A DNA stretch of 64,000 nt from Cyclobacterium amurskyense (GTDB lineage: Bacteria; Bacteroidota; Bacteroidia; Cytophagales; Cyclobacteriaceae): positions 2,577,001 to 2,641,000 of the forward strand of contig NZ_CP012040.1 in NCBI RefSeq assembly GCF_001050135.1, given 5' to 3'. Positions 7,936-16,467 of this stretch are shown one piece after another. The notes beneath the pieces were generated by a model, which saw only the letters and a list, made by a program, of their open reading frames with translations, had not been told where the DNA came from and did no database searches. The translations under genes were made by a program, and so were the position numbers. Position 1 is the stretch's first letter. The number at the start of each line of letters is the position of its first letter.

Positions 7936-8619
7936 ATGCTATCCAACGAAACTCTTGAATACATTGCTGTATTGGAACAGGAATTTAGCCCTAATGAAAA
8001 TAGGGAACTGGCCTTACAACAAAAAGCCTATTTGCGGAATCAATTTCAGTTTTTTGGCATTTCTACCCAGCAAAGAAGGGCTATCCAAAGGCCATTTTTG
8101 CTCAAAGCCATGCTTCCTCCAAAGACTGAGCTTCATAAATTGGTAAAGGTTTTATGGAGTAGGAACGAGAGGGAGTTTCATTACTTTGCCCAGGAGCTTT
8201 TATTAAGATACATGAATGCCACAGAGAAAGAGGACATCCATCTTTATGTCCACATGGTGGCTCATCAATCTTGGTGGGATACGGTAGATATGATCGCCAA
8301 TAAATTGATGGGCAATTACTTTTTGCTTTTTCCAGAGGAAAGGGAGGGGTATACAAACAAGTGGCTGCAGTCCAATAATATTTGGTTGCAAAGGAGTGCG
8401 CTGCTGTTTCAGTTAAAGTACAAGGATAAAATGGATCTCGCCCTTTTAGTGAAGTGCATTCACCATTTATTAGGGTCTGATGAATTTTTTATCAATAAGG
8501 CCATTGGCTGGGTACTGCGGGAATACAGTCGGACCGATCCTATTTGGGTGCAGGAATTTGTAAATGATACAGCATTAAGTCCTTTAAGTAAAAGAGAAGC
8601 CTTGAGGTTGATTTCTTGA
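7936..8619 (+). CDS. AlkD-like DNA alkylation repair protein
   Basis: The protein has 227 residues and is all-helical with HEAT-like repeats (ALK domain). The family motif QSWWDTVDMIA at 111-121 is present; Trp114 and Asp118 have the W-x3-D spacing of the catalytic Trp109/Asp113 of Bacillus cereus AlkD. Other family features are FQFFGISTQQRR near 38-48 and the FFINKAIGWVLREYSRTDP helix pair near 179. AlkD removes bulky or cationic alkylated bases (3-methyladenine, 7-methylguanine) without base flipping. The length is typical. It stands alone on the plus strand just after repeat copy 3. Confidence 0.9.
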   Translation: MLSNETLEYIAVLEQEFSPNENRELALQQKAYLRNQFQFFGISTQQRRAIQRPFLLKAMLPPKTELHKLVKVLWSRNEREFHYFAQELLLRYMNATEKEDIHLYVHMVAHQSWWDTVDMIANKLMGNYFLLFPEEREGYTNKWLQSNNIWLQRSALLFQLKYKDKMDLALLVKCIHHLLGSDEFFINKAIGWVLREYSRTDPIWVQEFVNDTALSPLSKREALRLIS

Positions 8620-8722
8620 TGTAACTAAGGATTAGGACGTTGATGCTTTGCTTTTATATTACTATTTTTAGAAAGGATTAATGAATTCTGCCCTGGTCTA
8701 TCTAATTCAGTAACTGAACATT

Positions 8723-9289
8723 ATGAAAACACTAACACTCTTTGCTACCTTGGTTTTCTTAATTCTGTTTAATTTATCCGGAAATTCACAACAGGTTAAA
8801 TCTCTTGAATGTTTGGATAAACAGCAGTCCGAATTTGTAGCGGTTGTAGTAGAAAAGTTTAATGATCAACTTCTAAAACATTACGGCGAAATTGATTACA
8901 AAATGTTTTTGATCGATAGGAGTAGTATGTCTTTGCCTCCTGACTTTTTTGTCACATCAGGTTTAGCAGAATTTCTGAACGACAATAGAAATAAACCCTT
9001 TTTTCAGGATATTTGGAAGAATAATGACGGAGCTTATGAACTGATTCATGAAAGTAAATATTTTGAATGTTTAAAATCAGTTTGTGAATCCGAAACGCTT
9101 TGTGAGGTTTTATCAGCGATGGATCAGTTTAGAGAAGTGAGCAGGGGACTCATTGCTGGAGCAATTGCCTCCGAACTTCCTGATGAGCAATATAGTAATA
9201 AGAATGTACGCATTTTTATTGCCATCAATCTTTATGCTGAATTATCCATCAACCTTTTCGACCGATTTAAAAATCAAGTCAATATTTAA
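8723..9289 (+). CDS. Secreted protein of unknown function
   Basis: The protein has 188 residues. A signal peptide (about 1-21, ending near NSQQ) points to export. The mature part is mostly helical, with Cys residues at about 29, 115, 120 and 126 that could pair in disulphides in the periplasm. I recognise no family. It lies just upstream of a SUMF1-domain protein in a different frame; the 25-bp gap suggests co-transcription but there is no evidence of a shared job. Confidence 0.6.
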   Translation: MKTLTLFATLVFLILFNLSGNSQQVKSLECLDKQQSEFVAVVVEKFNDQLLKHYGEIDYKMFLIDRSSMSLPPDFFVTSGLAEFLNDNRNKPFFQDIWKNNDGAYELIHESKYFECLKSVCESETLCEVLSAMDQFREVSRGLIAGAIASELPDEQYSNKNVRIFIAINLYAELSINLFDRFKNQVNI

Positions 9290-9314
9290 GAAGACCCTCA
9301 ATCCAAAAAGTAAC

Positions 9315-10013
9315 GTGGAAATAGATAAGAAAAACATTGACGTGAAAACAATTGAAAATTTATTTGTCACGATTCCGAAAGGTACTGTGGAAATGAGGGA
9401 CGACCGGGTAAAGAAAATCTGGAAACGTGAAATTGAATCTTTTAGACTCTCCAAATTTCCAGTTACTCAGGACTTGTATACTGAAATAATGAATGAAAAT
9501 CCGGCTACTTTCAAAGGTGAAAAGTTACCTGTTGAGACTCTTTCCTGGGTTGAAACGGTAAAGTTTTGTAATAAACTGTCTGAGGCATTGGCCAAAAACC
9601 AATGCTATGCCATTGATTTAACCTCACAAGAAGTAAGTTTTGATGCCAATGCAAATGGCTTCCGGCTTCCAACTGAAGCTGAGTGGCAATTTGCTTGCCA
9701 GGCTGGCGCAAATAATACCAGATACGGAGAATTAGAGAAAATTGCCTGGTTTAAAGAAAATGCCGACAACCGTAGTCATAAAGTTGGACAAAAGCAGCCC
9801 AACCCTTGGGGACTTTATGACATGCTTGGAAATGTTTGGGAATGGTGTTCGGATATTTATGATGAGACCGTTTATGGTTCCTATCGGGTTTTTCGTGGTG
9901 GAGGTTGGTGTGATGTTGAAAGAAGTGTAATGGCAACAACCAGAAGAAGGAGCCATCCCTACGCTTTTAAAATAGATGATTTAGGGTTTAGAATTGCCAT
10001 GAATATTGATTAA
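9315..10013 (+). CDS. SUMF1 / formylglycine-generating-enzyme-like domain protein
   Basis: The frame runs upstream to 9153, but that part overlaps the previous gene and has no family similarity, so GTG 9315 (233 residues) is my preferred start. The SUMF1 fold is clear: IPKGTVEMRDD near the start, VTQDLYTEIM, LPVETLSWVETVKFCNKLSE, the FRLPTEAEWQFACQAG signature, and NPWGLYDMLGNVWEWCSD followed by RVFRGGGWCDVE. The final block (SVMATTRRRSHPYAFKIDDLGFRIA) lacks the active-site Cys pair of true formylglycine-generating enzymes. It is more likely a binding or accessory SUMF1 protein, as in gliding, EgtB-like or PvdO-like contexts. No signal peptide is present with this start. Confidence 0.75.
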   Translation: MEIDKKNIDVKTIENLFVTIPKGTVEMRDDRVKKIWKREIESFRLSKFPVTQDLYTEIMNENPATFKGEKLPVETLSWVETVKFCNKLSEALAKNQCYAIDLTSQEVSFDANANGFRLPTEAEWQFACQAGANNTRYGELEKIAWFKENADNRSHKVGQKQPNPWGLYDMLGNVWEWCSDIYDETVYGSYRVFRGGGWCDVERSVMATTRRRSHPYAFKIDDLGFRIAMNID

Positions 10014-10316
10014 AGTTATATTAAACCCGAAATATGCAATAAACAATCTATTACGTGCTGAAATCGCTTTAAAATACCCAATCGTTGCTGTTTTCATTTT
10101 CACCATAGCGGTGCTATGCTAAAATCTCCAAACAGCCTGATTGTCTTGCGATTGCAACACTTCCCGTAAACACGGGACAGGCTTCACCCCTGACAGTCAG
10201 GGCGGAGAAATCCTATTACTCAATCCGGGTTAAAGAAGGTATCTGAAATCATGGTATTAATTCATCAAATTAAATGAATAATTAACCGCCTAATATGATT
10301 TGGAGGCTTAAACTTA
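10014..10316. other. Intergenic stretch with two adjacent small hairpins
   Basis: This is 303 bases without a gene. Two short palindromes sit next to each other: CCCGT-AAAC-ACGGG at 10163-10176 and CCCTGA-CAG-TCAGGG at 10188-10202. The block from about 10080 to 10240 is GC-richer than its flanks and resembles an intergenic repeat, but no second copy occurs in this window. Confidence 0.4.
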
Positions 10317-10562
10317 TTGTTATCTCTTCGTTCATTTTTGGCCACTGATCCCCACGCTTCATTGGAAGCGTTTTTAGGTAAGAATGTATTTGATTATGTG
10401 GTTTTTTCGGATCAAGAAGAATTGATTATTGATCAATTGAAATTAGAGGCTTATCCCACCCATCTGGTGCTTGATAAAAATGGCAACATCAAGAAAATAT
10501 TCAATAAAGGATCCGAATTAATGGCCTATATAGATGAGAACAAATCGCTTTTTCATAATTAA
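10317..10562 (+). pseudogene. C-terminal fragment of a TlpA/thioredoxin-like protein
   Basis: The remaining ~81 codons read DPHASLEAFLGKNVF, then LKLEAYPTHLVLDKNGNI, which matches the second half of a TlpA/ResA thioredoxin fold, including the cis-Pro strand (YPT) and the D-x-GNI turn. The first half with the CxxC redox motif is absent, and the only upstream in-frame start is a TTG. This is probably a decayed gene for a periplasmic disulphide oxidoreductase. Confidence 0.55.
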
Positions 10563-10881
10563 GGGATTTTGCATCCATGCATATGAACTTAATCAAGTAG
10601 GTTTTTGATAAGGGAGCTCTAAAAGTTTACTAATTATTACTATTTTTAACCGTAATGACAGATTAAGCGATTAGGAACTATTCGCTGCATCATTTATCAG
10701 AATGAAATTTAATTAAGACCATTGAACATTAATCCAATAGTTATAATAGGAAGTGGAATCGCTTCAAAGATAGCTGTCCATTAGGTAGGTACCTGGTTTC
10801 ATTTGTAGGTGATTTCAACTGAATGCGATAGCTTATCATGCCATATAGTACGAACCCAATTAAACTTTATAATTTAGCACT
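10563..10881. other. Intergenic gap, nothing recognised
   Basis: These 319 AT-rich bases lie between the thioredoxin fragment and the MetE-like gene. I found no gene, repeat or strong hairpin. It must contain the promoter of the MetE-like gene. Confidence 0.4.
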
Positions 10882-11955
10882 ATGAATTTAATACCATCAG
10901 AATCAGTCGGAAGTGTTCCACGTTCCCGAGAATTACAAGAAGCAATGGCCGCCTTTTCTCAAGGTAATTTACCGGAAAGGGAAATGAACAAATACTTCGA
11001 TGAAGCGGTGAAGGATACCATTCATCGAATGAAAAATACCGGGTCACCAATAATTTCTGATGGTGAACAAACTAAATCAAGTTTTGTTACTTATCCTTTA
11101 GATGGGCTTACCAATTTAGCCAGTGATGGAATTTCTATTCCTTTTGAAGATGGGCATACCCGGCAATTGCCCAAGCTGACAAAAGGTCCATTTCACTATT
11201 CAACTTATGCCGGAAGTTATTTGCCTAGGGCAAAAAAATACACCACACTTCCATTAAAGCAGGCTGTAATCTCTGCCTCTGCCATGAGTTTATTGTACCC
11301 TTCAGAAGGCTTGGCTGATTACACCCAACAACAGTTCATAATTGATCTTGTAAACCAATCTGTGGCGGATATTAGAAGTTGTTTTGATAATGGAGCGCAT
11401 CATGTCCAAGTGGACTTTACTGAGGCTCGTCTGGCGATTAAGCTGGATCCATCTAAAGCACTTTTAAAACAATTCATTGATTTGAACAACCAAGTATTAT
11501 CTAATTTTTCTTACCTGGAACGTCAACGAATAGGCTTTCATACCTGTCCTGGTGGGGACCATGACAGCACCCACAGTGGTGACGTGGATTATGCAGAGCT
11601 TATCCCGCTATTCTTAACTTTAAATTCCGGGAATTTTTATATGCAGATGGCAAGTGAGAAAAACCCTACCAAGGCATTAAAAATTATCGGTGAAAATATC
11701 CAGCCAAATCAAAGGGTTTATATTGGCGTAATTGATGTGATTAATGAAGCAATTGAAACCCCTCAAATGGTGTATGAGAGAATCATGGCTGCAGCGGAGT
11801 ATATTCCGCTAAATCAATTGGGTACAACAGACGATTGCGGATTTTCTCCATTCAGTGATGACATGGCCACCAGTAGAGATACTGCCTTCGCTAAAATAAC
11901 TGCTCGTATTGAAGGCACCAAAATGGCAGCCGAAAAGCTAAAGTTTAAGGCTTAA
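10882..11955 (+). CDS. Cobalamin-independent methionine synthase (MetE) catalytic-domain protein
   Basis: The protein has 357 residues and forms a single UROD/MetE-like barrel, about half the length of full MetE, so the N-terminal MetE domain is missing. The zinc-binding residues can be seen: His220 and Cys222 in GFHTCPGGD, a Glu at about 259, and Cys319 in TDDCGFSPF, matching His641/Cys643/Glu665/Cys726 of E. coli MetE. Stand-alone proteins of this type transfer methyl groups to homocysteine or another thiol from corrinoid proteins or small methyl donors. No methionine-pathway genes are adjacent, so the methyl donor is open. Confidence 0.85.
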   Translation: MNLIPSESVGSVPRSRELQEAMAAFSQGNLPEREMNKYFDEAVKDTIHRMKNTGSPIISDGEQTKSSFVTYPLDGLTNLASDGISIPFEDGHTRQLPKLTKGPFHYSTYAGSYLPRAKKYTTLPLKQAVISASAMSLLYPSEGLADYTQQQFIIDLVNQSVADIRSCFDNGAHHVQVDFTEARLAIKLDPSKALLKQFIDLNNQVLSNFSYLERQRIGFHTCPGGDHDSTHSGDVDYAELIPLFLTLNSGNFYMQMASEKNPTKALKIIGENIQPNQRVYIGVIDVINEAIETPQMVYERIMAAAEYIPLNQLGTTDDCGFSPFSDDMATSRDTAFAKITARIEGTKMAAEKLKFKA

Positions 11956-12039
11956 ATATATGCATATTAAAATGCAATTGGCAAAAGTAAAGTCCGCCAA
12001 TTACTTGCAAAGGATGAACGAGAATTAGAAAACAGCAGT

Positions 12040-12495
12040 ATGCAATACCTATCCTTTAGTATTTCAATAACAATTATTTCATGGATTATTGGAATGATTT
12101 TGCATGCTTTGATAAAGAGTCAACCTTACTATACTGATCTTTCTAATCTTAATTTTATTAAAAGCAAAAGGTTAAATAAGGCTATTGGCCTTGGGGTATT
12201 TAAATGGATTGTCAAAAACACCTTTTTTAAATACTTCAACCAAAAGATTAAACTGGAGAGAAGAATTCAGGTAGATGAACTGTATGAATTACGGAAAGAA
12301 ATGTCAATATCTGATATTAGTCATTTGTTGGGCTTTACTGTGGTGACTCTTTTTGCTTTTGTGAAATTCATCTATGGCAACTATTCCTTTGGATTGGTAA
12401 TGATGGCCGTGAATATTGTGTTGAATTTATACCCTTCTTTATTGCAACAGGAGAATAAAAGACGGATTGATAAATTGATTCGGATCTATAGCTAG
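12040..12495 (+). CDS. CrtO-like (glycosyl-diaponeurosporenoate acyltransferase family) membrane protein
   Basis: The protein has 151 residues. Hydrophobic segments lie at about 3-25 and 97-133. The pattern LGVFKWIVKNTFFKYFN, a central LRKEM-x-DISHLLGF helix and a closing NLYPSLLQQENKRRI motif resembles the CrtO family, whose staphylococcal member acylates a glycosylated carotenoid. Bacteroidota carry many such proteins of unknown substrate. No carotenoid genes are adjacent, so I do not assign a substrate. It is convergent with the mla operon. Confidence 0.55.
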   Translation: MQYLSFSISITIISWIIGMILHALIKSQPYYTDLSNLNFIKSKRLNKAIGLGVFKWIVKNTFFKYFNQKIKLERRIQVDELYELRKEMSISDISHLLGFTVVTLFAFVKFIYGNYSFGLVMMAVNIVLNLYPSLLQQENKRRIDKLIRIYS

Positions 12496-12626
12496 CGGCA
12501 TAACTTTACAGCATACTTTGTTTAGGCTTTATCAGGTTTCCCTTTCTATTTTTACAGAGTTCAGCATTGTAAAGAGGAGTGGAAATTTAGAAAAGAAAAA
12601 AACCTGGGAAGTAAGGATAAAGTGCT

Positions 12627-13622
12627 TTAGTTTGAATCAGTTTCTTTTGTTTTTCTTTTATCTTCTCGCTCCTGCCTCCTGAAATACCTGCGGAAAAGAA
12701 AGTTTTGCCGAAGCGCTTCCATGTTTTCGTTCAATTTCTCAGCAGCCTCTTTTACGTTGATCATTGTACTGTCGAGGTGCCCGACCAAAGCTTCATCCTT
12801 TATTAAATGATTTAAAGTTCCTTCTCCCGCTCTTGTCTCTTTGAGGTATTCCTCCAGGGTTTGCGCTACCAATTTTATGTCTTGGCTGGATTTTTCAAGG
12901 TTATCGAAGACCAACTTTAGCTGGTTGCTAGAAACCGTGTCGCTTAACAAAACAGCCGCAGCACTTTGATCATAATTTACTTTACCGATGATTGCATTGA
13001 CCTTTGTGACTAAAGAAGAAGTGTTTTGAGTCGTTTTCTTCAGTTCGATTACTGATTGTCGTATGTTTTGGGCCAATAAGGTATCGCTCAATAGTGTGCC
13101 TAAGATTCCTTTTCCTTCCAGAATTTTATTGGTTATCATCAATAAATCGCTTGTCAGCAAAGCAGCGTTTTCGTTGGTGGTATTTAGGGTGGAAAGCATG
13201 TCATCCGTTCCAACTTTACTGTATGACTGTATGGTGTCTCCTGAGGCTACAGGTTTTGCATTTTGTTCCTTTCCTGGGACAATATTGACAACCATACTTC
13301 CTACCAACCCATCTGAACCTATAAAGGCAATAGCGTCTTCTTTAATAAATCTGGAGATTTTATCTTCCACCATCATTTGAAGGGTAATGGTCTTTTCATC
13401 AATCATTACAATTTTACTCACCGTGCCTACATCTATTCCCGAATAGCGCACATTGTTCCCCGATTGTAGGCCATTTACATTGTCAAAAACAGCGTAGAGT
13501 TGAATATTTCTGCTGAAAATATGTTGGCGCTTTCCTATAGAATAGAGAATGGCAATGAGAAGCACAGTCCCTATCACTACAAATAGGCCTACTTTTGCTT
13601 TGTAAGAATTAGATTTTCCCAT
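12627..13622 (-). CDS. mlaD: MlaD family substrate-binding protein of a lipid ABC transporter
   Basis: I chose the ATG at 13622, giving 331 residues, because an upstream Met lies inside mlaF. It has one N-terminal membrane anchor (about 8-30), then an MCE domain (about 38-115) starting with LYAVFDNVNGLQSGNNVRYSGIDVG. A long helical C-terminal region with a NxLE-type coiled coil follows and ends in a charged tail. MlaD hexamers bind phospholipid at the periplasmic face of the MlaFE transporter. The gene starts 4 bp after mlaF. No MlaB, MlaC or MlaA gene is present here, as is common in Bacteroidota. Confidence 0.88.
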   Translation of the reverse strand: MGKSNSYKAKVGLFVVIGTVLLIAILYSIGKRQHIFSRNIQLYAVFDNVNGLQSGNNVRYSGIDVGTVSKIVMIDEKTITLQMMVEDKISRFIKEDAIAFIGSDGLVGSMVVNIVPGKEQNAKPVASGDTIQSYSKVGTDDMLSTLNTTNENAALLTSDLLMITNKILEGKGILGTLLSDTLLAQNIRQSVIELKKTTQNTSSLVTKVNAIIGKVNYDQSAAAVLLSDTVSSNQLKLVFDNLEKSSQDIKLVAQTLEEYLKETRAGEGTLNHLIKDEALVGHLDSTMINVKEAAEKLNENMEALRQNFLFRRYFRRQEREDKRKTKETDSN

Positions 13623-13626
13623 ACGA

Positions 13627-14379
13627 TTAGTTTTTAAAGAAGGCCTGAATTTTTGGGTCTTCTGAATTAGAAAGCTCCTCAAAAGTTCCTTCGGTATAAT
13701 TGGTGCCATCTACGAGCAAAATCATCCTGTTTGAAATGACCCTTGCACAATCTACATCGTGGGTGATAATTATCGAGGAGGTGTGGTATTTTTCTTGGAT
13801 ATTTCGCATCAACTCTATGATTTCTTTTGCCGTAATTGGATCTAAGCCTGTTGTTGGCTCATCATAAATAATTATTTTTGGTTTTAAGATTAATGCCCTA
13901 GCTAAAGCCACCCTTCGCTGCATTCCTCCGGAGAGTTCTGCAGGCATCAAGTCTAGGGTATGTGCCAGGCCTACATTTTCCAATGCTTCTTTGACTAGAA
14001 TTTCAGTACTTTCAAAACCTGGTATTTTATGGGTTTGACGCCTAAGGGGGAATTCCAGATTTTCACGAACCGTCATAGAATCGTACAAGGCACTACCCTG
14101 GAAAAGAAAGCCGATCTCCGTGCGGAGAAGGTCCAGTTCGGTATGACCTAGGCTGGTGATGTCCTGGTCTTTGATGGTAATACTTCCACTGTCAGGTTGG
14201 ATGAGACCTACCAGACACTTGATCATTACCGATTTCCCGGAACCTGATTTGCCCATTACAACCAAGTTTTCTCCTTCAAAAAGTTTTAGACTAAAATCCT
14301 TAAGTACATGGTTCTCACCAAAACTTTTGTGGAGGTTTTTTAACTCTAATACAGGCTTTAAGTTTTTTGTGGATTCCAT
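13627..14379 (-). CDS. mlaF: MlaF-type ABC transporter ATP-binding protein
   Basis: The protein has 250 residues and all ABC motifs: Walker A GKSGSGKS at 43-50, Q-loop Gln94, signature LSGGM at 149-153, Walker B with Glu at about 169-175 (IIIYDEP), and switch His207. The similarity is to the MlaF/Ttg2A branch, which powers phospholipid movement between the inner and outer membrane. The ATG directly abuts the mlaE stop, and mlaD follows after 4 bp, so the three genes form an operon E-F-D. Confidence 0.92.
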   Translation of the reverse strand: MESTKNLKPVLELKNLHKSFGENHVLKDFSLKLFEGENLVVMGKSGSGKSVMIKCLVGLIQPDSGSITIKDQDITSLGHTELDLLRTEIGFLFQGSALYDSMTVRENLEFPLRRQTHKIPGFESTEILVKEALENVGLAHTLDLMPAELSGGMQRRVALARALILKPKIIIYDEPTTGLDPITAKEIIELMRNIQEKYHTSSIIITHDVDCARVISNRMILLVDGTNYTEGTFEELSNSEDPKIQAFFKN

Positions 14380-15162
14380 TTAAATTTCGAAAAATATATC
14401 AGAAACAAACACAGCAATAAAATCAATTACAAACAACAGCATGGAAGTATATACAACAGCAGAGTTTGAGGCTTCTCCCACACCAACGGTTCCCTTAGAG
14501 CAATGGTACCCCTTATAGCACCCCACCAACCCAATGGCAAAACCGAAGAAAATGGATTTCACCGTGGCGGGAATAATGTCACTATAATTGAGAGCATCAA
14601 ATACCTGATTGAAATAGAGTACATAGGAAACATTACCTTTTAAGTTTTCAATTATGGCAGACCCTAATAGGGCTATTACATCTCCTGTAATTATCAAAAG
14701 CGGCAACATTAATGTAGTGGCCAGAATACGGGTAACCACCAGGTATTTAAAAGGATTGTTACCAGAAACCTCCATGGCGTCTATTTGTTCCGTAACGCGC
14801 ATAGAGCCCAGTTCTGCCCCAATCCCAGAGCCTACCCTTCCGGCACATATAAGGGCAATGATCACAGGGCCAATTTCTCTGACAATAGATATTCCCACCA
14901 TGGATGGCATCCATGACTCCGCCCCAAACTCCATTAGCGTAGGGCGTGACTGAAGGGTAAATACCAGACCCAAAATAAATCCGGTTACTCCCACCAAAAG
15001 CAGTGAACGATTCCCTACGTTATAGCATTGGCGAATCAGCTCCTTAAACTCAAAAGGCAGGCTGAATGCCTCTTTGAAAAATCGTCCTGCGAAAAGGGTC
15101 ATGTCACCGATTTCGACAAAAAACGACTGTGAGCGATCTTTTATGGAGGTTGATTTTGACAT
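14380..15162 (-). CDS. mlaE: MlaE-type ABC transporter permease
   Basis: The start at 15162 gives 260 residues, the usual MlaE length; an upstream Met at 15219 would add a non-conserved extension. It has about five to six membrane segments. The MlaE signature region is clear: REIGPVIIALICAGRVGSGIGAELGSMRVTEQIDAMEV, followed by a P-F-YLVVTRILA stretch. It forms the membrane part of the phospholipid transporter with MlaF and MlaD, which follow immediately. It is the first gene of the operon, transcribed from the gap at 15163-15492. Confidence 0.92.
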   Translation of the reverse strand: MSKSTSIKDRSQSFFVEIGDMTLFAGRFFKEAFSLPFEFKELIRQCYNVGNRSLLLVGVTGFILGLVFTLQSRPTLMEFGAESWMPSMVGISIVREIGPVIIALICAGRVGSGIGAELGSMRVTEQIDAMEVSGNNPFKYLVVTRILATTLMLPLLIITGDVIALLGSAIIENLKGNVSYVLYFNQVFDALNYSDIIPATVKSIFFGFAIGLVGCYKGYHCSKGTVGVGEASNSAVVYTSMLLFVIDFIAVFVSDIFFEI

Positions 15163-15492
15163 TGGGAGAAATATAAAAACCGAATTTAGTGATGATTCTG
15201 AGTTAATTACATGATGCAAGTCATTTTTAAAAATGATACAAATACTGGGATTTATAAGGTTCTGTATAATTTCAGCATTTAAAACTCCATGTGCAACAGG
15301 AGCTTGGTTTTTCCTGCTAATTAGGAGTTAATGCATACATTTATCTTGATTGAACTTGTTTTGCAGGCTTAAGCCTTTAGCTTTGTTCCTTAATTAAAAG
15401 CATACTTAAATCTGTTTTTGAGGCTGATCATAGGGCCTATTTCTTAATTTCAGGTAGCTTTCTGGCTGCTTGTTTTGAATCGCTTATCCTAA
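15163..15492. other. Divergent promoter region between mlaE and a phosphoesterase
   Basis: These 330 AT-rich bases separate two divergent genes and must contain both promoters. No clear operator palindrome or repeat was seen. Confidence 0.4.
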
Positions 15493-16425
15493 ATGTTAAT
15501 GATGAGAATTTTATTTTGTTTATCCCTTCTTCTAATTTTTGGAAATTGTACTTCTAAAATAGAACAAACTACCTTCAAGGTAATGGCCTGGAACATTTTG
15601 CATGGAGGCAATGATATCGAGAATGGTCCTCAGAATGTTATTCAAATCATTAAGGAAATCAACCCTGATGTGATATTGATGGTAGAAACCTATGGTTCAG
15701 GGAAAATGATTGCAGATTCACTGGGCTATGACTTTCATTTAATTGCAGAAGAAGGTACCGCCCTGGACGATAAATCCGTCAACTTGTCTATTTTTTCTAA
15801 GTTTCCATTTGGAGAGCGAATTGATACAGATTATCCTTTCTATTTGGGAGGGCGAGAAATACTGATAAAGGATCGAAAGATCCGATTATTTTCCAATTGG
15901 TTTCACTATTTGCCTTGGGAGGATGCTCCCGAGGATTTGGGATTAAACACAGCGGAATTACTGGCTTGGGAACGGTCTGAAAACAAGTATGACATGATCC
16001 AAAAAGTGCTTCCCTATTTGAAAAAATACAGTGCAGAAACGGATTCCATTCCCATGATTTTTGGTGGGGACATGAATAGCCCATCACATTTGGATTGGGG
16101 AGAAGCGACCAAGGAAATTCACAATGGCTTGGTGGTTCCATGGTACAGTACCAAAGTTTTGGAAGACATGGGATTGATAGACACCTATAGAACTTTAAAT
16201 CCAGATCCATTGGCCAATCCGGGGATCACATGGGACAGTAAAGGGGTGAAAGATGAACACCGGATAGACTATATATTTTACAAGGGGGATGCTTTAAAAG
16301 CCATCGATTCAAAATCCTATAAAGCATTTTTGGGCGAACCCTTCTCCATAAATGGAAAGACCTTTGCTTATCCTTCAGATCATGGCTTTGTGCTGACTAC
16401 TTTTGCGTTTAAAAACTTCCCCTAG
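15493..16425 (+). CDS. Endonuclease/exonuclease/phosphatase-family lipoprotein
   Basis: The protein has 310 residues. A lipobox ends at Cys19 (LLIFGNC), so it should be lipid-anchored. The EEP fold is complete: WNILHGG with Asn34, VETYG with Glu65, GGDMNSPSHLDW with the catalytic Asp/Asn in mid-protein, a DEHRIDYIFYKGD block, and SDHGFV with the final Asp-His pair. The family cleaves phosphodiester or phosphomonoester bonds (nucleases, sphingomyelinases, inositol phosphatases). The surface location suggests scavenging of organic phosphate or nucleic acid. The exact substrate cannot be read from sequence. Confidence 0.85.
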   Translation: MLMMRILFCLSLLLIFGNCTSKIEQTTFKVMAWNILHGGNDIENGPQNVIQIIKEINPDVILMVETYGSGKMIADSLGYDFHLIAEEGTALDDKSVNLSIFSKFPFGERIDTDYPFYLGGREILIKDRKIRLFSNWFHYLPWEDAPEDLGLNTAELLAWERSENKYDMIQKVLPYLKKYSAETDSIPMIFGGDMNSPSHLDWGEATKEIHNGLVVPWYSTKVLEDMGLIDTYRTLNPDPLANPGITWDSKGVKDEHRIDYIFYKGDALKAIDSKSYKAFLGEPFSINGKTFAYPSDHGFVLTTFAFKNFP

Positions 16426-16467
16426 CGAAGCAGAGATGTTTGAGTGAAACCGATGATTTTATCTTGT

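Noticed and set aside
8723..10013. One frameshifted gene joining the exported protein and the SUMF1 protein
   Set aside because: The two frames overlap by about 130 bp without any continuation of a domain across the join, and each has its own complete domain or signal. Separate genes are more likely.
15163..15492. Upstream Met at 15219 as start of mlaE
   Set aside because: It adds 19 residues with no MlaE similarity; the Met at 15162 gives the normal family length.
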